From NCBI GenBank assembly GCA_027943335.1, contig BSBK01001534.1, positions 303,001-367,000 of the forward strand: DNA of 64,000 nt, given 5' to 3'. Origin of the DNA: Chamaecyparis obtusa (Eukaryota; Streptophyta; Pinopsida; Cupressales; Cupressaceae). Shown here one piece after another: positions 1-9,970 of this stretch (position 1 is its first letter; the number at the start of each line of letters is the position of its first letter). The notes beneath the pieces are model-generated. The model was not told the origin of the DNA. It was given only the letters and a program-made list of their open reading frames with translations, and made no database searches. Position numbers and translations under genes: made by a program.

Positions 1-1
1 A

Positions 2-2191
2 GAGAGATTTTGGAATCCATATAGCCTTAGGCTTTTTATTTCTTTTTGATGATTTAGAGAGAATATCTGTAATGATGGATTTTGGAACCCATACTTGTCT
101 TGTAGTTTTCTTCTTAGATATCTCTTTTGACTTTATGTGCCCATGTCGATTAGAGGAGACATGGTGATCTTTTTTTGATGGATTCTTGTATTGCTTCTTT
201 TTCTGGTATTGAACATTCAAGTTACTTCCAAAAGACTTGGGACTTGTGGAAGAAGGAGGAAGATATGACTGATTTAGATGGGTGAGTGGATGAAAAGGAT
301 TCAAGGGTATGCATCTATGTTGATCTTGAGGAAAGATAGGAGATGGAGGGACGTAAGGACCCAAAATGGATGATGAATTAGGAGAGTTAGGAGGGGAAAG
401 TGAAGGGACATAAGGACCCAAGATGGAAGGAAGGTGTGAAGCCTTTAGCAGTGGAAGAGGTCCAAGGATGGAAGTGGAAGATTCAAAAGGATAATCAATA
501 ATTTCATCAGCATCTATATGACAACCAAGGACATCAGCATCTTTAGAGTGAGCATTAGGATTTGCAATAGGATCATGAACATCTTTAATAGGAGAAAATT
601 CATTGATAGAATCATTCAAAGCTTGCAAAGACTTAGGAAGAGTAGAAAATGGAAGCGAACATGGAGTGGTAGAACAAGAAGATGGAAGACTTTGATCTTG
701 ACAAGGATCTTTAGATAGCATAAGCGTAGAATTTTTCTCTTGATTTTCAATAAGCTTAACATCAGAAGTAACGGCACCATTTTTAATAACCTTAATGGAA
801 GTATCATCTTTGGAAAGTGCAAGCGTAGTAAGGTTATTTTGATTATCAACAAGCTCAATAGTGCAAGTGGTAGCTTGATCTTGCGTAGGAGAAGACTTAA
901 GACATGGTGGAATGAATGTAGAAGAGCATAAAGGATCAAAAGAACCATGAAATGGATCAGAGACATCATGAAAATAATTGGATGACATGGATGGTTCTTG
1001 ATCTTGATCTTTCTTTATATTCTTTTCTGTATCATTTTTAGAGTCCTCTTGACATGAAGCCACTTCTAAGGACAAGGAAGCATTTTGAAATTGTATGGAA
1101 GACTTTGGAATAGATAGTGAAGGACTAGCTGAAGTAGGCATTATAGTGCATAAAGGCTTAGGCTCTTTAGGTTTAGCATTATTGAAATTATTTTCAGCCA
1201 AGTGAAGGTTAGCTTGAGTTTCTTGAAGAGGTAGCTCTTGAGGATAACTATAGGGAACTGCATGAAAAGCATTAGGATCTTTGTTGGGTGAAGGATTTGT
1301 GAAAGATTTGGAAGACTCAGGAGCTTTAGGAGATGTATGAGTATTGGAGGAAGTAGGGGATGGAAGGGGACCATCACAAGACAAAGGTTCAACATTAATA
1401 TGATCTTGCTCAGAAGTACAATTTTGATTTTTAGCAGTGGAATTCTTAGAGAAGAAATGCTCATAGTAGTAACGTTTATAATCAGTGCATTGTATTTTAT
1501 AGTCCTCAGCAGTAGTAGATGGATTATCATCAAGGTATTGTCTACAAACATCACTAAACTCTCTTTCAAAATCAGAATCATATGGATCACCATCACAATC
1601 TATCCAATAGGATGACCCATTTTCAGTAAGCATGAGTTTGCGAGGACTCTGAGGAGTAGAGGTGTCATAAGTATCACTACATTGTCCATCATCATAGTCA
1701 TCAAAGGTATTACAAGGATTGTCATGTTGCTCATTATGGTATGGCTCATGAAGAAAAGCAAGACTCTTGGGGGAAGTAGAAGAAGAACAAGATCTTAAAG
1801 AAGGAGAAAATGAAGACATAGTGGAAGAAGAAAACTTAGCTAAGGAAGAATTTGAATGATGTTGAGAAGAGTCATGGTAAGATGAAGAAGGATAATGATG
1901 TTTGGAAAAGGCATGGTAGGATGTGGAAGATGAAGAATGATGAGAAGACCTAGAAGAAAAAGAGTGTTTGGAAGAAGGAGATTGTGAGAGAATCATGTCT
2001 ATAATCCTAGCAAAGGCGTCAGACTCAAACATCTTTTTGTTTACTCTTGTCTTAAGTTGATGACTTGCAGGATGCTTGGAAAAATAATACTGTTCGAATT
2101 GAGCAATGAGTTCGAGATCATCCCTTCTCAAGAGAGGTTCTATAGCAAGATAGTTGAAATTCATGATTCTAGAAGAGGAGGAATCAAGCAT
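2..2191 (-). CDS. Partial LTR-element ORF (gag or Ogre-like ORF1), open at the left edge
   Basis: Reading the minus strand from the ATG at 2191-2189, I find no stop through to base 2, so 730 codons are visible and the C-terminus lies outside the window. The nearest upstream in-frame stop is a TAA near 2275, so this is the first ATG. The N-terminus (about residues 1-65) looks globular and contains RRDDLELIAQFEQYY. It is followed by a Ser/His/Tyr-rich low-complexity stretch (about 70-130), an acidic segment, and a Pro/Ser-rich part where SILGPL or SILGPYVP occurs three times (about residues 590-640). Two W(V/I)PK motifs lie near the edge, behind Lys-rich sequence. A similar WIPK motif ends the gag at 9971-11176. 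It sits 2.2 kb downstream of a 5' LTR and primer-binding site on the same strand, so gag or the extra ORF1 of Ogre/Tat elements are the best guesses. I see no CCHC knuckle, protease or RT in the visible part. Confidence 0.6.
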   Translation of the reverse strand, partial: MLDSSSSRIMNFNYLAIEPLLRRDDLELIAQFEQYYFSKHPASHQLKTRVNKKMFESDAFARIIDMILSQSPSSKHSFSSRSSHHSSSSTSYHAFSKHHYPSSSYHDSSQHHSNSSLAKFSSSTMSSFSPSLRSCSSSTSPKSLAFLHEPYHNEQHDNPCNTFDDYDDGQCSDTYDTSTPQSPRKLMLTENGSSYWIDCDGDPYDSDFEREFSDVCRQYLDDNPSTTAEDYKIQCTDYKRYYYEHFFSKNSTAKNQNCTSEQDHINVEPLSCDGPLPSPTSSNTHTSPKAPESSKSFTNPSPNKDPNAFHAVPYSYPQELPLQETQANLHLAENNFNNAKPKEPKPLCTIMPTSASPSLSIPKSSIQFQNASLSLEVASCQEDSKNDTEKNIKKDQDQEPSMSSNYFHDVSDPFHGSFDPLCSSTFIPPCLKSSPTQDQATTCTIELVDNQNNLTTLALSKDDTSIKVIKNGAVTSDVKLIENQEKNSTLMLSKDPCQDQSLPSSCSTTPCSLPFSTLPKSLQALNDSINEFSPIKDVHDPIANPNAHSKDADVLGCHIDADEIIDYPFESSTSILGPLPLLKASHLPSILGPYVPSLSPPNSPNSSSILGPYVPPSPIFPQDQHRCIPLNPFHPLTHLNQSYLPPSSTSPKSFGSNLNVQYQKKKQYKNPSKKDHHVSSNRHGHIKSKEISKKKTTRQVWVPKSIITDILSKSSKRNKKPKAIWIPKSL

Positions 2192-4103
2192 GAAAGAAAT
2201 GAATAGAAGAGATGAAATAGAAGAAGGCAGACTAGATAATAAGAGGAAAAGGATCAAGAAGACATGAAGAGGTTAGGAAGAAGAGAAAGAAGCATGAAGG
2301 AAGAAGAGAAATGGAAGACTAGGAAGATATGGGAGATGTGGAAAAAAGAAGACCAAGAGTCATTTTGTGCAAATTGATACCATTGAAGTCCATTTGAATA
2401 TTGAGCAACATGTAATAACCTCTAAGATCTGACCTGGACTGACCAAGGATGACTGGAAGTGACACAAATCAACTTCAGATTGCAAGCAGTAGTGAGATAG
2501 CAAAATAACTTTGTGTGATAGTTCCCAGGCAAACAGTGTGACTCTTGACCAATGAACATAAAAATCTCAGTTTTGAAGTGTTTTGATCAAGTTCAAAGAT
2601 TGGATAGTGCAATTTTTCAGTTTGACAAGCAGTAACAGCAGATAAAAGACAAGTTTGCAAACAGTAGGTGATCAAACATGTCATAGAACACTTGAAACAA
2701 GGGCAAAAGCAACCTTGCCAAGACAAACACTTGTGATATCAAAATAGAGAACCTTATGAATGCTACCGTTTGTTTGAATGTTGAGAATGTTTACACGGGC
2801 ATAGCACAATCGAAGACAATTCAAGCAATTACTACCTAGAAGGACAAGGCTCATTACTTAGCAACGTGGCCCACAACTTGATGCTCCCTTGCCTCACACC
2901 AAGTGGTTGCCCATAAGAGATATTGGCATTGTCATGGAAGTGTCAAAAACACAACCAAAGGAACACATATGGTGAGTGTCTTGGGGTGATCCGGGTAAGT
3001 CCACTTGGATCAATCCTTGCACCAAGAAGCTAAGCAGCTAAAATAGGGTGGCCTCTATCTAATGGTTCATAATAAGGATTTCCGTTCATAGCACCCCTCT
3101 TGCTCCTCATAAAGGACTAGGACCTCGCGGCCTCAAGAGTACCTTAAGCATTCTTGCTTAATGCTTTCCTCATGGTCACAATCCCACAAGTTACTCACAT
3201 CAAGCGAAAATAAGTACTATGTCTACCAAGGTTTTGTGTCCTCGATAGCCTTGAGATTATAGTGAGTTGGAATCACTCGCCACCAAGGAAAATGATGACA
3301 AGGTTGTCCCCACTTGGGTCGTTCGTCTTGATTGCTCAAGAGCAGGCCCGCTAAAGGATCCTAAGCTAAACAAAGAGTGGATTAATTCTTGAGGTTCAAG
3401 GTTTTTGATTCACCACAAGGGTGAAGAGCATACTCCCCTATCTCAAGAATCTCTCCCAAACACACCAAGCAAAGATTTAATTACCCCCTTGCTTTCAAAA
3501 TCCCAAGATGGGTCAAGATTTCTGTTTCACCACAAGGGTGAAGAGCATACTCTCCTACCACCTCAAAATTTCTACAACAAGGTATTAAGTGCCTATGAAA
3601 GGAAACAACTAGTATATGCCGCACTTAATAAAGAAAGCAATTAAACAAGCACTTGATTTGGTTTTTATGCTTAGGGAAGCCCTGCAAAAACCATTAGTAG
3701 CCCTCTTTGACATGCGATTTTAGCAAATTTCAAGCAAGAAGCACCTACAACCACAACTTGTTAGACCAATAAGAGTTAGGAGAATCAAAATCCAAAATCT
3801 AACAATGATTAGTACATGAAAAAAATTAGATAATGTGCAAAAATAACTAATCAAATGATAGAATCTAAAAATGAAACCATCATGGTTGGATTGGGCTCGG
3901 AAAGACCTTTCCAATGATATATCACACTTAAACTTTTGATACCATTTGCAAAATTTCAAAAAAAATGGGCACCCGTTTTCCAGAGTGGCACGGATTTGAA
4001 AACACTGAAAATTTCAGAAAATTTCAAAAAGATAGCTAGCAACCCAAAACTTGCAAGATAGATAAAATAGCCCAAAAATAGCTCACTGCCAAATTCAAAC
4101 ACA
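2192..4103 (-). other. Untranslated leader of the minus-strand LTR element
   Basis: This stretch lies between the 5' LTR/primer-binding site and the large ORF, and shows no convincing coding frame on either strand. A 26-base segment (beginning TTCACCACAAGGGTGAAGAG) occurs twice, at 3408-3433 and 3526-3551, with an internal inverted CACC...GGTG. A TGGTATCAA-like string occurs near 2375 on the minus strand, but no LTR end flanks it convincingly. Long leaders are usual in Tat/Ogre-type elements. Confidence 0.4.
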
Positions 4104-4299
4104 GTATCGCGCGATACTTCGCCCAACACCAGGCGATACTTTTCAGCCCGCGCGATATTTCGCCCAACACCAGGTGATACTTCACCCAAGCCCAGGCGAT
4201 ATACCTCAATACTGTCATGCGATTCTTCTCGGGCGCGAAGTATCGCACGCGTATAGTAAGGTATATCGCGCGATATACCTAAGAAGTATCGCACGATAT
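4104..4299. repeat. Array of palindromic GTATCGCGCGATAC-type motifs
   Basis: About ten copies of a core (G/C)CGATA(C/T), several as full palindromes such as GTATCGCGCGATAC (4104-4117) and TATATCGCGCGATATA, sit within 200 bases. They are CpG-rich in an otherwise AT-rich sequence. A phrase like CTTCGCCCAACACCAGG recurs between units. The array starts about 110 bases downstream (minus sense) of the primer-binding site. Confidence 0.8.
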
Positions 4300-4394
4300 T
4301 CTGAGACAAAAAACCAGAGAACAAAAATTACGCTAAAAACTTGCCGAAAAATTGACGAAAATGCAGAATTTAAATGACAAAGTCTATCTACTCT

Positions 4395-4411
4395 GCCCCA
4401 CGGTGGGCACC
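4395..4411 (-). other. Primer-binding site of the minus-strand LTR element
   Basis: On the minus strand GGTGCCCACCGTGGGGC follows the LTR end after a short T-run. This resembles the GGCGCCCACCGTGGGGC sequence that follows the 5' LTR in many Tat-lineage plant Ty3/gypsy elements. Confidence 0.65.
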
Positions 4412-4416
4412 AAAAA

Positions 4417-5422
4417 TGTGTGCTATAAATGTGTCACACTTCTATGAATCATTACATGCAAGAAAACTCAAGAATGAGCCCTCACAAATCGATCCATAGC
4501 TCCCTAGGCATGGAGTGCAAGGGTTTTAAGAATGCTCTCAGCTAGAGCTATTTAGCCAATAACCTTGCTAGTAAACCATGCAATGGGAGATTCAATGAAG
4601 ACAAGGGCAAGATTGCCAATATCCTCAAGAATCAAGAATGAAATGCAATGCAAGCTAGATTAAGAATGGAAATGCAAGCTAAACTATGGAAATGAAAGAT
4701 GCAAGTATTACAAAGCCTCCTAGTTAAACTAGATGAATTAATCTAAAGCATAAAGGAAATCTAAGCTAAGAATGCCATGAAAATGAAGCTACTATGCAAG
4801 AAATGAAATCTAACTATGAAGCAAGAAAGCCATGATGATGCAAGAATGAAGACAAGAAGATAGAGTGTTGATGAAGATCCAAGATGAATGCCAACAATGC
4901 TCCAAATCTTCAAACCCTAGATGCAAGAATATCTTCAAAAGCTCCAAGATGACCTAGAAAACCTGTAGCATAACAATAACATAAAAATTGTGTGTGCAAA
5001 TGAGGAAGAGAGCTCTCCTTTTATAGGGAATGAAAAAGGAATGGGCCATGGAGATTAAGAGGCAAAAGATTTAATCAACGGTGGAGCTTAAAAGAGGAGC
5101 AATCCATGTGCACAAGTATCCTCCAATGAGAAAATAGGAGTTGACTTTTGTGTCCATATGAGACAAAAAGTGCTTTTTCCCTTTTTATAAAATAAGAATA
5201 ATGCTTTATTTGTGCAACTTAGGATAAGAGGAAAAGTGGGGGCTTTTTATTTATTAAAAGGGGAGGAAATATTCCTTTTAATAAATAAAAACTTAGGATA
5301 AAATGGTTAGCCCATAGAAAATAATCGAATAAATGATAGAACTAGGATTTGATCAAGAATAAGCAATTGATGATTTAGCAAAAGGGGTTAATAGTCTAGG
5401 TGACCATTTTTAGGTGTATACA
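4417..5422 (-). mobile_element. 5' LTR (about 1,006 bp) of a Tat-like LTR retrotransposon
   Basis: Read on the minus strand this segment begins TGTATACACC at 5422 and ends TAGCACACA at 4417, directly before the primer-binding site. A TATA box (TATAAAAGG, 5018-5026) is followed by GAGAGCTC. It aligns along most of its length with the plus-strand LTR at 27451-28372, so both belong to one family. Its right edge abuts base 5423 inside another element's LTR, which marks the insertion point. The expected 5-bp target duplication is CTGAT (5423-5427); the matching left copy lies outside the window. Confidence 0.8.
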
Positions 5423-6022
5423 CTGATCACCTTCTATGATGGATAGATCTTTGCTACTTCTTATACTACTATAGCCCTTTGTAATTCTCTTATCTCTGCC
5501 TTTCTCTCCTTTTTATTATACTTCTCTATATCTTCCTTTTTGGATATGACATAAAACATTGTTTATATATCAATCTAAGTCAATTCCAAAACAATTACAG
5601 AGTTGGCTCTTAATCAAGTAAACACAAATATTACTGAGTCAACCCAAATATAGTTACATGGTTACTACAAACTAACTCGATGACTTTCTGATACTCAGCG
5701 TCCATTGCGTTACTTGGCATCGTCATGCACTCGGTAGAAGTGGAAGCTCGGTCCATACTAACCACTCGGTCATAGTTTTGAACTTGGTAAATACTGGAGA
5801 CTCGGTAGATAAAGTGTTACTCGATAGAAACTAAATTTCATGTTTAACCATGCAGCACTCGGTAAACACTATGAAACTTTGTGAGCTTGGTATGCACTGT
5901 TCTGCTCGGTAAGCTCTGTTCTGCTCGGTAAGTTCTGTTCTGCTCGATATGTAATATTCTGCTCAGTATGCACTGTTCAGAATAAGTGTTGTCACTAATG
6001 ACAATCATGCTTAATGCCAACA
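5423..6022 (-). mobile_element. Truncated 3' LTR of the tRNA-Met-primed element
   Basis: These 600 bases match 11735-12334 base for base in order, at roughly 94 percent identity in the parts I compared by eye. The missing 494 bases correspond to the portion left of the insertion point at 5422/5423. On the minus strand it starts TGTTGGCATTAAGC at 6022. A TATA-like TATATAAAC lies near 5565-5575. Confidence 0.85.
5690..5990. repeat. CTCGGTA direct-repeat array in the U3 of the 3' LTR
   Basis: About 12-14 copies of CTCGGTA and one-base variants (CTTGGTA, CTCGATA, CTCAGTA) are spread over 300 bases. The right part has a regular spacing in which CTGTTCTGCTCGGTAAG recurs. The array lies in U3, upstream of the TATA-like sequence on the minus strand, and is matched in the other LTR at 12000-12295. 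Confidence 0.85.
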
Positions 6023-6036
6023 ATCTCCCCCTTTGG
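6023..6036 (-). other. Polypurine tract
   Basis: The minus strand reads CCAAAGGGGGAGATT immediately before the TGTTGG start of the 3' LTR. That is the expected position for plus-strand priming and fixes the orientation of this element as minus. Confidence 0.8.
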
Positions 6037-6695
6037 AATTAGTGACAAAAACACTTATTACCAAAACTTATATACAAGAATCATGTTGAATCTTTTTTTT
6101 GATTTTTCAAAATTTATCTTTGTCAAACTATTGTTTATACATTTCATGACTCCCTTATATAGAGTACTTTCTCCCCCTTTTGTATTACACACCTTAATCT
6201 TATACACTTTCTCCTATACATTTTCTCCCCCTTTTTGACAATAATCCCAAAGGTGTATATACATGTATTTTACAGGGAGAATCCAAAATGTGAAAGAAAA
6301 TCTGAATGTACCTTTATGATTAGTGCCAGAGTTCTGTCCCAATTCTCTTGCAAAATCTTGCATGTTTGGAGTGCAATTTGGACTTCTGTAGAGAGTTCAA
6401 TCATGTGATCTGCAATGGAAAATTGATTGTCATGGAGTAATGTTTTTGAGTGAACAATGTGCTTTTTCATTATGTCCATGATGGGAAGGATCATGTTCTA
6501 AATATCTAGCAGTGTTGACCGGATCTTTGTATCTTCTTTTAATAATTCTGACTGCCTATTTGATAGGAATGTGATTTTCATATGATGTCCAGAGCTTGAA
6601 CTAGGTTCAAGTTGCAACTTCTATACACTGTCCTTCAGATCCTCATCAATCTTATTCAATTTATCCTTGACTTCCTTAGTGAACTCGGAAACATT
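6037..6695. other. 3' untranslated stretch of the non-autonomous element
   Basis: No good frame is seen here. Pyrimidine-rich runs of CTCCCCCTTT type recur at 6025, 6170 and 6225, possibly degenerate duplicates of the polypurine tract. A short minus frame (6494-6270) has no recognisable motif. Confidence 0.4.
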
Positions 6696-9535
6696 TTATA
6701 GCTTAGCAACAAGTGAGGTAACATTGGAATAGGAGGACTCAATATCTATCAAAACTGAAGATAATTCTACCTGATTAATAGCTATATGCTGAGCAACATG
6801 CTCAAGCACTTTATTGTCAAACTTCTTCTCGGCTTTCTCAAGAATCTTTTCTGACGCAGAGGAATCTTCATGGAACTTGTTTACTGCCTCAGCTAATTGT
6901 AACAAAATATTTTGAGAGGAATCAACTTTAATACCTAATGCTTCTAACAAAATATCCTTTGCATCTTTAATAATTTTATATTCCTTGTCCCTTTCTTCTT
7001 TTAGTTTCTTCTGCTTTTCTTTCTTTTGGAGGAGTTCACCAATGTTTTGCATTTGGCCTGCTGAAAGATTTGCAAAGTCTAATTTTGGAATCTCTATCTC
7101 CTCATCTAATCCTATATCCTCTTCTACATTCTTACTCAAAAATCTTGTACTCGGTTGAGCCTTAGGATCAACTGTTATTGCACTTAATGCCTTTGTAGAA
7201 GTTATTGTAGACATTGTAGGACTAGCTGTGAAAAATGATAAACTACCGACTGGAATACTTGAAGGGCTCAAAACTAAAGTATTCACAATTGTAGAATCAA
7301 AAATTGAAATACTTACTGAAGTATCCAAAACTGAGGTACTTACTGCTGGAAAACTTGATATGGAAGTAGGTACTGAATTAGATACAGGAGACTGCAACTC
7401 AGTAAAAGAGGTGGTAGTCATTTCTGTCGATGATACATTGAGTTGTGCTAGTGATGATTTGACATTTGATGTATCTGTGGAAGTTGTCACAATCATACTT
7501 GAAGTTAGCTCCGTGCTAGGTGTAGCAACTTTTTTTGGAGAGTGAGGAAGTGAGGCAATGACTTCTGCAGCTATCTGAACAATATTATCTTCCTCATCAC
7601 TTTGCTTGTCTACCTCGGTATCTTCTTCATGTTCATCACTTTCATCATCAATATCCTTGATTATCATAGTTTCGGCACTCGGTTGTGAAGATTATAGATG
7701 TTTTTCCATGTGGAAGTGGCACTCTTCACAACTGACTCAATATCTTTGATCAAAATCAAACAACTGTTGAATTTGAGTGTCAACTTATTTTCATTATCTA
7801 TCAATGCCTTATTAATTTCAGCATTTTTCAAACTTGGCATTAATTGCCTCAAGGTTTGAGCATAGATGTCCTTGACAGTTTGTCTTGCATTGGACCATCT
7901 CAACTTAATTTTGTTCAGCAGAATTCCTGGGATTTGAGAAGCTATCTCTTCAGGTGAGTATTTCCATTTTCCTATTTTCTCGACAACATCATCTTCAATT
8001 TCCTGCTGCTCTTCCTCAAATCTGATTTCATATTTGAGAGATTTGAAGTTTGCAATTCTAGATCCTTCTCTCATATCCTTGATCTTTTCTTTTAATGAAG
8101 GAGGAGGCCTTTTGAATACTATTTCTTCACTGTCTTTGCCTACCTTGCCTCTTGCACTCCTTGTAAATACTACAGAGGGTTGCTTGGGTGCCTTGGTGAT
8201 AATTACTTTTCCTTTCTTCTTTGTTGGTACTTGTTCTTCTTCCTCCTCATCCTTTTTCTCTTCTTCTTCTTTAAAGTCCTCTCCTTTTTCCTCAATTGAC
8301 ATTAGAGGTGTGCTAGCTTGTATTTTGGCCAACCTCTTTCTTCCTTTGTTAACCGCCTGTGGAAGCTTTATACTAAGCTCAATTCTCTCCTTAGCTTCTT
8401 CATATGTCCCAAAATATGGTGCCTTTGGATTAATAGGTTGATTAATTAGGGCTTCAATAATATTATTGGTTTCATCAATATTTACCTCATAGGGAAGAGG
8501 TTTCACATGTACAATCCTTGGTTTTGCTGCCTGTATATACAGATTATCATAGTCCACCATGAAACAAATATCATCTTTGTAATCTTCCACCAATTTCTGT
8601 GGAATCCAAAATCTATTGTTCATTTTCTCTTTAAATGATTCAAAATAGTTATCCATTATGCTTTCAAAATTGTCACCCATTTCTGAAATGTATTCATTCA
8701 TCTAATAAAGAATCGGCACATCTTTTCTCCATACTACCATGCCTTTTGATGGGAAAAACTTTTAAGCATAGAAAAATAAACAAACCAATAGTGAGCCAAA
8801 CTTACATGGATTGTTCTTTGAGGTTTAGATGCTCTCCATGTTCTTTTTGAACTGTTTCAACAAAATATCTGCTAGGTCAAATGACAGATTGTTCTTTACA
8901 ATTTTATACACTAGGTCAACTGCTTCACACAGAAAACTGTTCTACCGACTTGAGCTGTATATCTTGTGAGCTACGATATGTATACCAAACTTCAATTCTA
9001 CATCAATAATTATGCTTATCTTCATACCTCTACCATCCCACTTGGCTAGGGTTTTCTCTTCCAGTTTCGTCTGACCTAGGGTTTTTGTAGATTTTGCCTT
9101 GTCGAGCATGGGAAGACCAGTGATTCGGTGAATCATCTTCTTCATAATCTCTACTGGTTGCTCAAGCCATATTTTACCTTCATGTACTCAGCTGAGGATA
9201 TATCTGACCCATTTTATCTGAAAGCTCCGAGGCAAGTGTGTGATGTGAACTAAACCCTTATCTTCCAAATGTTGATGCTCCGGTTTGAGAACACCATCGA
9301 CACATAGTTCCTCATGAATAGTATCTATCTCTAGGGTTCCAAGCTCTTGAATTGTACACTTAAAATGACTAAGAATATCATTAATAAGGAGTACCTTAGG
9401 AGGGATCCAAGATTGAGCTCCACTCAGGTCTAGGGTTCTGGAAACTGCGGGCACGAGTTTGAAATCTGGTGCTTTCCATTCTCCATGAACCAACATTTTC
9501 GAACCTTTCTTCACTTTAGCACTGGATGATGCCAT
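6696..9535 (-). pseudogene. Second ORF of the pol-less element: large charged/coiled-coil protein of unknown function
   Basis: The frame starts at ATG 9535 (MASSSAKVKKGSKML) and reads about 930 codons with a few breaks: a TGA near 9188, a TAG near 8942, a TAA near 8824 and one frame change. A possible 63-bp intron (8805-8743, GTAAGT...AAAAG, T-rich) would remove another stop and keep the frame. At 7667/7664 the stop of one part overlaps the ATG of the next as ATGA. The middle part (8701-7664) is Lys/Glu-rich and ends in a helical block with STWKNIYNL. The last part (7667-6696) starts very acidic and ends in predicted coiled coil. I recognise no enzymatic motif. The layout (N-terminal globular part, KKK/EEE middle, helical end with a STW motif) resembles the 1,161-residue ORF at 48927-52412. 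Confidence 0.6.
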
Positions 9536-9970
9536 GGTAGCTCGGTGAACACAATAAATTCTTTGAGGAAAGAGAACATATTGCTGAAATATGCTTTGAA
9601 ATGCTTGATTGTACTAGGAGACTTTTGTTCACGGTGAATAGTGAACTTGATTTCACTCCTTTTGTTAAAACTTTGTCATTAATGCTCAGTACGAATTAGG
9701 GTATTGAATTAGATAGGCTATCATCCACTATGAATTAATTTCTCGGTGAAGACTCCGCAACTCGGTGATCATACGAATTCATACTTCTCTGACCTTACTC
9801 GATAACCAAATGAAGTTAGGTTACTCCCAACCTTGCTTGGTGATAACTGATACCGACCTTCTTATGATCCTGTTGTATCTTGCATACTGATTTGGATCTA
9901 TCTTCCTTTTAGTTCAAGAACTATTTTGGAATATGTCTATGAAGATACAGTTCCAGTGCTTTCTTGGAGA
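9536..9970. other. Inter-ORF region with scattered CTCGGT motifs
   Basis: No frame is convincing. CTCGGTGA or close variants occur at about 9540, 9743, 9761 and 9835, which extends the motif of the LTR array into the body of the element. It may hold the promoter or an intron for the second ORF; I see no clear TATA box. Confidence 0.4.

Noticed and set aside
616..1596. Leu/Ile-rich minus and plus frames suggesting membrane proteins
   Set aside because: They are out-of-frame readings of the 730-codon ORF at 2-2191, whose Ser-rich codons give Leu/Ile-rich shadows.
2350..2400. TGGTATCAATTTGC on the minus strand as a primer-binding site of a separate element
   Set aside because: No LTR end or partner LTR flanks it. 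The 4395-4411 site next to a defined LTR explains the element better.
3405..3644. Plus-strand 79-codon frame with doubled HHKGEEHT
   Set aside because: It starts at TTG, has no known relatives that I can name, and simply reflects the duplicated 26-base segment in the leader.
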